Source: Bordetella parapertussis (lineage in GTDB: Bacteria > Pseudomonadota > Gammaproteobacteria > Burkholderiales > Burkholderiaceae_B). Taken from it: 19,207 nt of DNA. The first letter of the stretch is position 1; each line of letters opens with the position of its first letter. The notes under the pieces were generated by a model that worked only from the letters and a program-made list of their open reading frames with translations, ran no database searches and was not told where the DNA came from. A program made the translations under genes and the position numbers. Below, in pieces: positions 1 to 9,728 of the stretch. The stretch spans positions 1 through 19,207 of the forward strand of contig CALQNE010000030.1 of assembly GCA_943331855.1 (NCBI GenBank), in the 5' to 3' direction.

Positions 1-1
1 A

Positions 2-412
2 TTCACGCCCCAGGGCACGTTGGCAGAGCGCCTTCGGGCCGGTGGCGCAGGGATCCCAGCGTTTTTTACGCGTACCGGAGTGGGCACGGTGGTGGCCGAT
101 GGTAAAGAGATTCGCGAGTTTGACGGCGAAAAATACGTGATGGAACGTTCGCTTGTGCCTGAAATTTCTCTGGTCAAGGCCTATATCGCTGATCGCAGTG
201 GTAATTTGATTTTTCACAAAACTGCGCGCAACTTTAATCCGCCTGTTGCGATGGCGGGTAAGTTGACCGTGGTTGAAGTCGAAAAGGTAGTGGATCTGGG
301 TGAACTCGATCCTGACCAAATTCATCTGCCCGGAATTTATGTGCATCGCATTGTCATCAATGCGACCCCTGAAAAACGCATCGAACAACGTACTGTTCGC
401 GCGGCGAGCTAA
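2..412 (+). CDS. 3-oxoacid CoA-transferase subunit A, 3' part (5' end outside the window)
   Basis: The reading frame is open from the window edge, so this is the C-terminal 136 residues of a longer protein. Family I CoA-transferase alpha subunits move CoA from succinyl-CoA (or another acyl-CoA) to a 3-oxoacid, as in ketone-body or beta-ketoadipate use. Visible family landmarks are TPQGTLAERLRAGGAGIPAF near the start, then TRTGVGT, and a C-terminal half rich in VEVEKVV and LPGIYVHRI. The next gene is the beta subunit, which carries the catalytic glutamate, so the two should form one heteromeric enzyme. The stop codon TAA overlaps the AAGGAG ribosome-binding site of subunit B (411-416), which suggests coupled translation. 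Whether the true substrate is acetoacetate (ScoA/AtoD-like) or 3-oxoadipate (PcaI-like) cannot be decided here, so no symbol is given. Confidence 0.93.
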   Translation, partial: FTPQGTLAERLRAGGAGIPAFFTRTGVGTVVADGKEIREFDGEKYVMERSLVPEISLVKAYIADRSGNLIFHKTARNFNPPVAMAGKLTVVEVEKVVDLGELDPDQIHLPGIYVHRIVINATPEKRIEQRTVRAAS

Positions 413-424
413 GGAGCAATCAAC

Positions 425-1078
425 ATGGCATGGACTCGTGACGAAATGGCCGCACGTGCGGCACGTGAATTAAAAGATGGTTTTTATGTCAACCTGGGCA
501 TCGGTTTGCCGACCTTGGTCGCCAATCATGTGCCTAAAGGCATTGAAGTTTGGCTTCAGTCAGAAAATGGTTTGCTCGGGATTGGGCCGTTTCCGCTTGA
601 AAGCGAAGTCGACGCGGATATGATCAACGCGGGTAAGCAGACGGTCACCCCAATTCCTGGTTCGTCAATTTTTTCGTCAGCCGATTCATTCGCAATGATT
701 CGGGGTGGAAAAATTAATTTGGCGATTTTAGGTGCAATGCAAGTCTCTGAGACCGGCGATCTTGCAAACTGGATGATCCCTGGAAAAATGGTCAAAGGGA
801 TGGGCGGCGCGATGGACTTGGTCGCCGGCGTCGGTCGCGTCATCGTACTCATGGAGCACGTTGCTCGCAAAAAAGACGGTACGGTCGACATGAAGCTTTT
901 GCCTAAGTGCACATTGCCGTTGACGGGTGTCGGCGTGATCGATATGGTGATTACTGACCTTGGTGTTCTCGAAGTCACACCAAATGGTTTGAAGTTACTT
1001 GAACTTGCACCTGGTGTGACGGTTGCTGAAATCCAAGAGCACACCGCAGCAAAACTCGATGTGTCGGCTGTTGCGTAA
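425..1078 (+). CDS. 3-oxoacid CoA-transferase subunit B
   Basis: This is the beta subunit (217 residues, full family length) of a family I CoA-transferase. It carries the active-site signature [10 protein letters not shown], in which Glu47 is expected to form the covalent glutamyl-CoA thioester. Other family blocks are [13 protein letters not shown] near residues 23-35, [15 protein letters not shown], and [20 protein letters not shown]. The start is supported by AAGGAG eight bases before the ATG. It lies 12 bases after subunit A, and the pair is a standard operon. It is a soluble cytoplasmic enzyme that activates 3-oxoacids to their CoA esters. The family identity is clear; the exact substrate (acetoacetate versus 3-oxoadipate) is not determined by the sequence I can read. 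Confidence 0.95.
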   Translation: MAWTRDEMAARAARELKDGFYVNLGIGLPTLVANHVPKGIEVWLQSENGLLGIGPFPLESEVDADMINAGKQTVTPIPGSSIFSSADSFAMIRGGKINLAILGAMQVSETGDLANWMIPGKMVKGMGGAMDLVAGVGRVIVLMEHVARKKDGTVDMKLLPKCTLPLTGVGVIDMVITDLGVLEVTPNGLKLLELAPGVTVAEIQEHTAAKLDVSAVA

Positions 1079-1095
1079 CACAAAAGGATTCGGGA

Positions 1096-1737
1096 ATGGA
1101 CTTCATCACTGGCTTGTTAGATCTATTGCTGCACATCGATAAAACGATGCTGCAGTTCATCGAGGCACATGGAGTCTGGATTTATGTGTTGCTGGTGGCG
1201 ATTATTTTTGCCGAGACCGGTTTAGTATTCATGCCTTTTTTGCCGGGGGATTCTTTGCTCTTTGTCGCAGGCGCAGTGTGTGCGATGGGCAAGATGGATA
1301 TCTACGTACTAATCGTGATCCTGACCACCGCTGCGATTGTGGGTGATGCCGTCAATTATTCGATCGGTCGATGGTTTGGTGCAGAACTGATTGCACGCAC
1401 CAGCCTGGTGAACGCCAAACATATGGCCTACACCCAGGGCTTTTACGATCGGTACGGCGGCCAAACCATCATCATTGCCCGCTTTATTCCCTTGGCGCGC
1501 ACAATGGCGCCGTTCGTAGCCGGTTTCGCGCGTTTCGATCCTAAACGTTTTGTGCTGTACAACGTGACAGGCGGGATGTTGTGGGTAATTTCTTTGACGG
1601 TAGCGGGCTACTGGTTTGGTAACTTGCCGTTCGTGCGTAATAACCTGACGTTGGTGATTGTATTCATCATCTTCTTGTCTATTCTGCCTGGCATTATTGC
1701 AGTGCTGCGCGCAAAGTTTTCTAGTTCGACAAAATGA
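1096..1737 (+). CDS. DedA family inner-membrane protein
   Basis: This 213-residue polytopic protein belongs to the DedA/SNARE-associated (VTT) family. Bacterial members are linked to membrane homeostasis and lipid-carrier recycling. The family pattern is present: an acidic residue followed by PGD in FAETGLVFMPFLPGDSLLF (about residues 39-57), then GDAVNYSIGRWFG, and the basic block RFIPLARTMAPFVAGFARF (about 129-147). Hydrophobic segments fall near residues 25-45, 50-80, 140-175 and 180-205. A Shine-Dalgarno-like AAAGGA (1083-1088) precedes the ATG, which lies 17 bases after the CoA-transferase stop. The stop overlaps the next start as ATGA, so translation of the peptidase gene is probably coupled. 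The specific transported or scrambled lipid is unknown. Confidence 0.92.
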   Translation: MDFITGLLDLLLHIDKTMLQFIEAHGVWIYVLLVAIIFAETGLVFMPFLPGDSLLFVAGAVCAMGKMDIYVLIVILTTAAIVGDAVNYSIGRWFGAELIARTSLVNAKHMAYTQGFYDRYGGQTIIIARFIPLARTMAPFVAGFARFDPKRFVLYNVTGGMLWVISLTVAGYWFGNLPFVRNNLTLVIVFIIFLSILPGIIAVLRAKFSSSTK

Positions 1738-3545
1738 TCTCAACGGTGTCCGCCTCGACGCAGGCACTGAACGCGTTACGCAAAGCCATGCAGGCCGCGG
1801 GCGTGCAGGCTTGCCTGATTCCTTCGGCCGATCCACATCTCTCTGAATACCTGCCCGACTACTGGCAGTTGCGGCCTTGGCTCACGGGTTTTAGCGGTTC
1901 GGTGGGCACGGTGGTTGTGACCGCTGATTTTGCAGGGCTCTGGGTCGATAGCCGCTACTGGGTTCAGGCAGAAGCTGAGTTAAGCGGTTCGCAAGTCACG
2001 CTCATGAAAATCGGTGTTGCAAGTGATCCTGCGCATACTGACTGGCTCGCAGCGCACTTGCCGCGAGGCGCTGTGGTCGCGGTTGATGGTCGTGCGCTGG
2101 GCCTCTCGGCGCGTGACGCGCTTCTCGAGAGATTGAACGCTGGCGCAATCGCGCTCAAGCTCGATCTCGATTTGCCAGGGCAGTGTTGGCCCCAGCGCCC
2201 TGAATTACCGCGTGCGCCTGTGCGCGACCTGCCACTCGACATTGCCGGTACTTCTCGCCAAGAAAAACTCGCCCGAGTGCGTCAAGCGATGCGCGATAAC
2301 GGCGCGCAGTGGCATTTGCTGTCTACGCTCGATGACATTGCCTGGCTCTTTAATTTACGTGGAAGCGATGTCGCGTTTAATCCTGTTTTCATGGCGCATG
2401 CTCTGATTGGTCTGCAATCCGTAGACCTGTTTGTGCTGCCCGGCAAAATAGACACGGCCTTGGCGAGTACCCTGGCCGCTGATCAGATCGAGGTTCGACC
2501 CTACGAGACGGCCACGCAGGCGCTATCTGCGCTTCCGAGCACTGAGCTTCTGATGTTTGATCCGGCGCGCACAACCTGTGCCCTGGTCGATGTGTTACGT
2601 GCGCGCACCGTGCGTGTCATGAATCCCAGTACCTTCTTTAAATCTCAAAAAACTGAATTCGAGCTCAATCATGTACGGCGCGTCATGGAGCAAGACGGTG
2701 CAGCGCTGTGTTCTTTTTTTGCCTGGCTTGAGCAGGCCATTGCAGGGGCCGACACTACACCACTGAACGAATTGATGATTGACGAGCGCTTGCTTGAGGT
2801 GCGCGCCCAACAGTCGGGCTTCGTGTCGCGCAGCTTTGGCACAATCTCGGCCTTTAATGCCAATGGTGCGATGCCTCATTACCGTCCAACCCCAAATTCG
2901 TACGCCCAAATTAAGGGTGATGGGCTGTTGCTGATCGATTCGGGGGCGCAATACTTGGGTGGCACGACCGATATCACCCGAGTCGTTCCTGTCGGGACGC
3001 CGACTGAAGCGCAAAAAGATGATTACACCGCGGTACTAAAGGCGATGATCGCCTTGTCGGGTTTAAAGTTTCCGCGCGGGGTGGCCTCGCCCATGCTTGA
3101 CGCCGTCGCGCGTGCTCCGTTATGGGATCGTTTGGCAGAGTATGGTCACGGAACAGGCCATGGCGTTGGTTACTACCTGAATGTGCATGAAGGCCCTCAG
3201 GTGATTTCTTACCGCGCTGCCCCAGCTCCACACACGGCGATGGAGCTTGGCATGATCACGTCTAACGAACCTGGGCTCTATCGTCCGGGTCGATGGGGGA
3301 TCCGAATTGAAAACCTCGTTTGTAATCAAAGCGCAGGGACTTCAGAATTTGGTGAGTTTTTGCAATTCGAGACCCTGACGCTTTGCCCGATTGACACCCG
3401 GTGCGTTCAACTTAGCCAGCTAAGAGAGGACGAAATCAAGTGGATCAACGACTATCATCGTGAAGTACGGCGTCGCCTTGAGCCTCGTGTGACGGGGGCG
3501 GGCCTGGCCTGGTTGGTGCGGCGCACACAATCCATCGGCCTTTGA
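1734..3545 (+). CDS. M24 family metallopeptidase, aminopeptidase P (Xaa-Pro aminopeptidase) type
   Basis: This 603-residue cytosolic aminopeptidase P-like protein would remove an N-terminal residue preceding proline. The layout is the long, three-domain form: an N-terminal creatinase-like domain (about 10-145), a second one (about 165-300), the pita-bread M24 catalytic domain (about 310-540) and a short C-terminal domain ending in YHREVRRRL. All five dinuclear metal ligands of the family are present: Asp402 (IDSG), Asp413 (TTDITR), His476 (GHGTGHG), Glu512 (NEPGLY) and Glu526 (RIENL). His382 and His485 match the usual catalytic histidines. The start ATG overlaps the DedA stop (ATGA, 1734-1737), and no separate ribosome-binding site is obvious, so it is probably reached by translational coupling. 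The enzyme class is secure; the peptide substrate is not known. Confidence 0.94.
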   Translation: MISTVSASTQALNALRKAMQAAGVQACLIPSADPHLSEYLPDYWQLRPWLTGFSGSVGTVVVTADFAGLWVDSRYWVQAEAELSGSQVTLMKIGVASDPAHTDWLAAHLPRGAVVAVDGRALGLSARDALLERLNAGAIALKLDLDLPGQCWPQRPELPRAPVRDLPLDIAGTSRQEKLARVRQAMRDNGAQWHLLSTLDDIAWLFNLRGSDVAFNPVFMAHALIGLQSVDLFVLPGKIDTALASTLAADQIEVRPYETATQALSALPSTELLMFDPARTTCALVDVLRARTVRVMNPSTFFKSQKTEFELNHVRRVMEQDGAALCSFFAWLEQAIAGADTTPLNELMIDERLLEVRAQQSGFVSRSFGTISAFNANGAMPHYRPTPNSYAQIKGDGLLLIDSGAQYLGGTTDITRVVPVGTPTEAQKDDYTAVLKAMIALSGLKFPRGVASPMLDAVARAPLWDRLAEYGHGTGHGVGYYLNVHEGPQVISYRAAPAPHTAMELGMITSNEPGLYRPGRWGIRIENLVCNQSAGTSEFGEFLQFETLTLCPIDTRCVQLSQLREDEIKWINDYHREVRRRLEPRVTGAGLAWLVRRTQSIGL

Positions 3546-3579
3546 GGCGCGGATTCCCCGCAAAGACCACATAGACGGC

Positions 3580-5275
<1,696 letters not shown>

Positions 5276-5276
<1 letters not shown>

Positions 5277-6127
5277 TGAAGCTTTGTGGTTTTGAAATCG
5301 GCTTAAACCAGCCTTTTTTTCTGATCGCAGGGCCTTGCGTGATCGAATCACGTCAAATGGCCTTTGATACTGCAGGGCGGTTGTGTGAAATTACTACGGC
5401 CTTAGGTGTGCCGTTTATCTATAAAAGTTCGTTTGATAAAGCCAATCGCAGCTCTGGAGCCTCGTATCGTGGCCCTGGTATTGACGAAGGGTTAGAAATT
5501 CTGTCTGAGGTGCGTGCCCATTTTAAGGTGCCGATACTGACTGATGTTCACGATAAAGACCAGGTTGCTCAGGTGGCGGCTGTGGTCGACGTCTTGCAAA
5601 CGCCCGCCTTCTTGTGCCGACAAACAGATTTTATCGAAGCGTGCGCTGCCAGTGGCAAGCCTGTCAATATTAAAAAAGGCCAATTTTTAGCTCCGCACGA
5701 TATGCTGCAAGTTGTCACCAAGGCGCGGCAAGCTGCGCGAAAAGCTGGTGTAGCCGAAGACATCATGGTTTGCGAGCGCGGTGTGTCATTTGGCTACAAC
5801 AACTTAGTATCAGACATGCGGTCACTTGCCATCATGCGTGAAACTGATTGTCCTGTTGTTTTTGATGCCACGCACTCAGTGCAATTGCCCGGTGGCCAAG
5901 GCACTTCGTCGGGTGGGCAGCGCGAGTTTGTGCCCGTGCTGGCGCGGGCGGCTGTGGCGGCAGGTATCTCTGGCTTATTCATGGAAACGCATCCCAATCC
6001 GGCTCAGGCGCTGTCTGATGGTCCGAATGCAGTGCCGCTTGCTCACATGCAAGATCTTCTTGCAACTTTGCTCGATCTAGACCGCGTGGTTAAACGGCAC
6101 GGGTTTCTCGAGTCGCGGTTTGACTGA
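5276..6127 (+). CDS. kdsA: 3-deoxy-8-phosphooctulonate synthase (KDO-8-phosphate synthase)
   Basis: KdsA condenses phosphoenolpyruvate with arabinose-5-phosphate to give KDO-8-phosphate, the precursor of the lipopolysaccharide inner core. The protein is 283 residues from the ATG at 5276; a TTG directly before it could add one residue. AAGGA at 5265-5269 lies six bases upstream, and the start overlaps the pyrG stop (TGATG), so the two are coupled. Family blocks include [11 protein letters not shown] (50-60), [22 protein letters not shown] and the [12 protein letters not shown] loop. The first loop reads [10 protein letters not shown], with Cys21 where metal-independent enzymes such as the E. 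coli one have Asn. With His200, Glu237 and Asp248 this completes the four-ligand site of the metal-dependent class. Its product and enolase's product share the PEP pool, which fits their neighbourhood. Confidence 0.97.
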
Positions 6128-7465
<1,338 letters not shown>

Positions 7466-7480
7466 GTTTGCGCGAATGGC

Positions 7481-7514
7481 TTGTCTGAATGGTGGTTAAT
7501 CGCCCTTCAGGCAA
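7481..7514 (+). other. Imperfect hairpin in the eno-ftsB gap
   Basis: TTGTCTGAA (7481-7489) can pair with TTCAGGCAA (7506-7514) at eight of nine positions, with further G-C and G-U pairs inside (GGTGG against CGCCC), giving a long stem with a tiny loop. GTTTGC at 7466-7471 is also an exact inverted copy of GCAAAC at 7511-7516, so two mutually exclusive folds are possible. There is no run of T after the stem, so it does not look like an ordinary intrinsic terminator. It could be an RNA-processing or attenuation element between eno and ftsB. Confidence 0.4.
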
Positions 7515-7526
7515 ACACGAGGTGGT

Positions 7527-7883
7527 ATGCGTCTGTTGCTGTTGGTGCTAGTTGCGCTGGCTGGTCTGATCCAATATCCCTTGTGGATGGGTCGGGGTGG
7601 TTGGTTGTCCGTCTGGGACATGCAAGAGAATGTCGCTTCTCAGCGTGCCATTAACGATGGCTTGCGTGCGCGAAACGTTGCCTTGCTCGCTGAAGTTGAT
7701 GATTTGCGCACGGGAACCGAGGCGGCAGAAGAGCGCGCCCGTGCCGAACTTGGCATGATGCGGCAGGGCGAGCTCTTCGTACAGGTCTTGCCGCCCGACG
7801 TTAAACCTCCCGAAATCAAGCCTTCATCCAAGGCCAATCGGGCTCCTGCCCCTGCTGTGAAGCCTACAACAGCAACACGTTAA
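7527..7883 (+). CDS. ftsB: Cell division protein FtsB
   Basis: FtsB is a small bitopic divisome protein that joins FtsL and FtsQ at the septum and helps activate septal peptidoglycan synthesis. The 118-residue protein has one N-terminal membrane segment (about residues 2-20, RLLLLVLVALAGLIQYPLW). A heptad-like coiled-coil region follows (about 30-65). The conserved family end of the coil is AEERARAELGMMRQGELFVQV (about 71-91). The C-terminal tail, from residue 92, is proline- and lysine-rich and looks disordered. GAGGTG lies just before the ATG. Its place directly downstream of eno is the usual one in proteobacteria. Its stop codon shares the TTAA with the stop codon of the opposing pseudopilin gene. 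Confidence 0.93.
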   Translation: MRLLLLVLVALAGLIQYPLWMGRGGWLSVWDMQENVASQRAINDGLRARNVALLAEVDDLRTGTEAAEERARAELGMMRQGELFVQVLPPDVKPPEIKPSSKANRAPAPAVKPTTATR

Positions 7884-8425
7884 GGCGCACGTTGCAGTTC
7901 ATCGCTGTGTAGCACAACCTGATGTGTCAGGCGTATCGCAATCAATCCGTGGCGACGGGCTTGTTTCACAAGATTGTTTTGCGTTGAGTCTTGCGATACC
8001 GAGCTAATTTTCAACAGCTGACGCAGCCAAGGCTGCATGGGTTCGTGCAGGTAAATCAAATCTAACCGTAGGCGCTGCGGCTTGAATTCTGTAGCTTGTA
8101 TCTGCCAAAGTGGCAATTCATAGAGCGAACGGTAGCGTGCGAGGGTTGCGTCTCGACGTTGTGCGGTACTGAGGTGCCGGCCTGCAGGGGCGAAGCGCGG
8201 CAGAAGCGCTTGCGCAAACCGCTTATTGATTGCGTTTGAATTGCCGTTATTGACACTTGCCGCGCGGCCCGCCTCGTGCAGCGCCAAAGCCGCAAGCTGT
8301 TTGATCTGATGCACCTGTACCAATTCAATCCCCAGCAAGCATACGAACAAGACGGGTATTAAGAACAAGCTGGCCTCGAGGGTGCTGGTACCATCTTGCC
8401 TAAAAAATGGAGTCAATCGTCGCAT
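7880..8425 (-). CDS. TadE-like pseudopilin
   Basis: This 181-residue protein has an N-terminal prepilin-like segment: a basic leader, then QDG followed by TSTLEASLFLIPVLFVCLLG (about residues 11-33). Cleavage after Gly would place Glu at position +5 of the mature protein, as in type IV pilins and TadE-type pseudopilins. The single hydrophobic helix ends near residue 36 and is followed by HQIKQLAALALHEAGRAASV, also typical of TadE. The rest is a soluble domain with no motif I recognise. No other tad or pilus gene is nearby, so it is an orphan here; it may depend on a prepilin peptidase and secretion machinery encoded elsewhere. It converges on ftsB, and the two stop codons overlap in TTAA (7880-7883). 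The start ATG has only a weak ribosome-binding site. Confidence 0.72.
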   Translation of the reverse strand: MRRLTPFFRQDGTSTLEASLFLIPVLFVCLLGIELVQVHQIKQLAALALHEAGRAASVNNGNSNAINKRFAQALLPRFAPAGRHLSTAQRRDATLARYRSLYELPLWQIQATEFKPQRLRLDLIYLHEPMQPWLRQLLKISSVSQDSTQNNLVKQARRHGLIAIRLTHQVVLHSDELQRAP

Positions 8426-8525
8426 CCGCTGCAGTCTGCGTGAGCGTGGTCAAGCTGTCTAGACGCAACATTACGCATAGATGAACAGCGGGTTAAACTA
8501 TTGGGGTCTTCTTTAAGGATTAGCT

Positions 8526-9728
8526 ATGAATTCGTCCGCTGCGTCGTTTCCTTATTTTCCTGGTATTCGTTTGTTGCATTCGCCTGGGCCTTCTAATGTG
8601 CCAAAGGCTGTGCTCGATGCCTTGACTAGACAACCGATCGACATGGGAGACCCACGCGTCGATGCCTGTGTCGATGCCTGTGAGCGCGGGCTCCAAGGTT
8701 TGCTCAACACGGCGAAGGCAGACATCTTTTTATACGCTGCAAATGGCCATGGCGTTTGGGAAGCCATGATCGTGAACCTTTTGGCACCTGGGCAAAAAGT
8801 GCTGATTCCAGGCACGGGACATTTTTCTGATTCTTGGGCCCTGATGGCTGAAGCGATGGGCGCAGTTATCGTGCGTACGCCTTATATCGAAGGGCAACCG
8901 ATCGATGCAAACGTGGTTGAACAGACGCTGCGTGCCGATACAAAACACGAAATTGTCGCGGTATTTGCGGTACATACCGACACGGCTAGCAGCACCACAA
9001 GTGACATGCCCGCGTTGCGCAAAGCAATCGATGCCGCTCAGCATCCCGCGCTCTTTGTGGTGGATGTGGTTGCCTCCTTGGGGGCGATCCCATTTTTTAT
9101 GGATCAGTGGGGCGTCAACGCAGTGATAGGTGCTTCGCAAAAAGGCTTGATGTGCCCTCCCGGTGTTGGCTTTTGTGCAGCTGATGAGCGCGCGATGCAG
9201 GTCTGTGCCAACAACCCAGCCCCGCGGTTTTATTGGGATTGGATCCGTCGCCGTAAAGGCCCCTCGTACAGTCGCTTTTGTGGCACGGCACCTCAGAATT
9301 TATTGTTTGGCCTTGAAGCGGCCTTCGGTTTGATCGAGCTAGAGGGGTTGGCGCAAGTGCATGCCCGCCATCAACGGTTGGCCTCGGCCGTGCACGCTGC
9401 GGTGCAGGCGTGGTCTGAGTCGGGACACGTCAAATTTTTGTGCCAAGTGCCAGAGGCGCGCTCGGCTTCTGTGACTGCAGTGTTGGTGGGGCCAGGGATT
9501 GACCCCGAGTTGATTCGCACGACTGCACGCGAGAAGTTTCAGGTACTGATTGCGGGCGGTTTGGGCCCCTTCGCTGGCCGGGTATTTAGAATCGGTCACT
9601 TAGGTGATTTGAATCCAGCCATGATTCTGGGTTGCTTGGCTGGTGTTGAAGCTTCGATGCAAAGTTTAGGTATCGATGTTGGAACAAAAGGTGTGCGCAG
9701 CGCCGTCGAGTATCTTGCTAACACTTAA
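8526..9728 (+). CDS. Class V aminotransferase, serine/alanine-glyoxylate type
   Basis: This 400-residue PLP-dependent fold type I enzyme of the class V group transfers an amino group from serine or alanine to glyoxylate or a similar 2-oxoacid. It starts with the family's SPGPSNVPKAVLDAL block (about 19-33). The GHG of AANGHGVWEA (about 74-76) would contact PLP phosphate. Asp180 in FVVDVVASLGAIPF should pair with the PLP nitrogen. Lys206 in GASQKGLMCPPG is the Schiff-base lysine, and Arg355 in FRIGHLGD should bind the substrate carboxylate. AAGGA (8515-8519) is well placed before the ATG. The stop codon overlaps the start of the sensor kinase gene (TAATG), so enzyme and two-component system are translationally coupled. 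A tandem 12-bp duplication at 8658-8681 encodes VDAC twice. The donor amino acid cannot be fixed from sequence. Confidence 0.9.
   Translation: MNSSAASFPYFPGIRLLHSPGPSNVPKAVLDALTRQPIDMGDPRVDACVDACERGLQGLLNTAKADIFLYAANGHGVWEAMIVNLLAPGQKVLIPGTGHFSDSWALMAEAMGAVIVRTPYIEGQPIDANVVEQTLRADTKHEIVAVFAVHTDTASSTTSDMPALRKAIDAAQHPALFVVDVVASLGAIPFFMDQWGVNAVIGASQKGLMCPPGVGFCAADERAMQVCANNPAPRFYWDWIRRRKGPSYSRFCGTAPQNLLFGLEAAFGLIELEGLAQVHARHQRLASAVHAAVQAWSESGHVKFLCQVPEARSASVTAVLVGPGIDPELIRTTAREKFQVLIAGGLGPFAGRVFRIGHLGDLNPAMILGCLAGVEASMQSLGIDVGTKGVRSAVEYLANT
8658..8681 (+). repeat. Perfect tandem 12-bp duplication inside the aminotransferase gene
   Basis: GTCGATGCCTGT is repeated exactly, head to tail (8658-8669 and 8670-8681), and keeps the frame, encoding Val-Asp-Ala-Cys twice (residues 45-52). 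The reading frame continues normally. Confidence 0.8.

Noticed and set aside
556..1083. Open frame of 175 codons on the - strand
   Set aside because: It is fully antisense to CoA-transferase subunit B, which is a complete and well-conserved gene. No family features are seen in the antisense frame.
2595..3014. Open frame of 139 codons on the - strand
   Set aside because: It is antisense to the M24 peptidase catalytic domain, has no recognisable motif, and the peptidase frame has all its metal ligands.
8471..8499. Possible promoter TTACGC with 17-base spacing to TAAACT before the aminotransferase operon
   Set aside because: The -35 matches the consensus at only two of six positions and the -10 at four of six. 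A promoter is expected in this divergent gap, but this one is not convincing.
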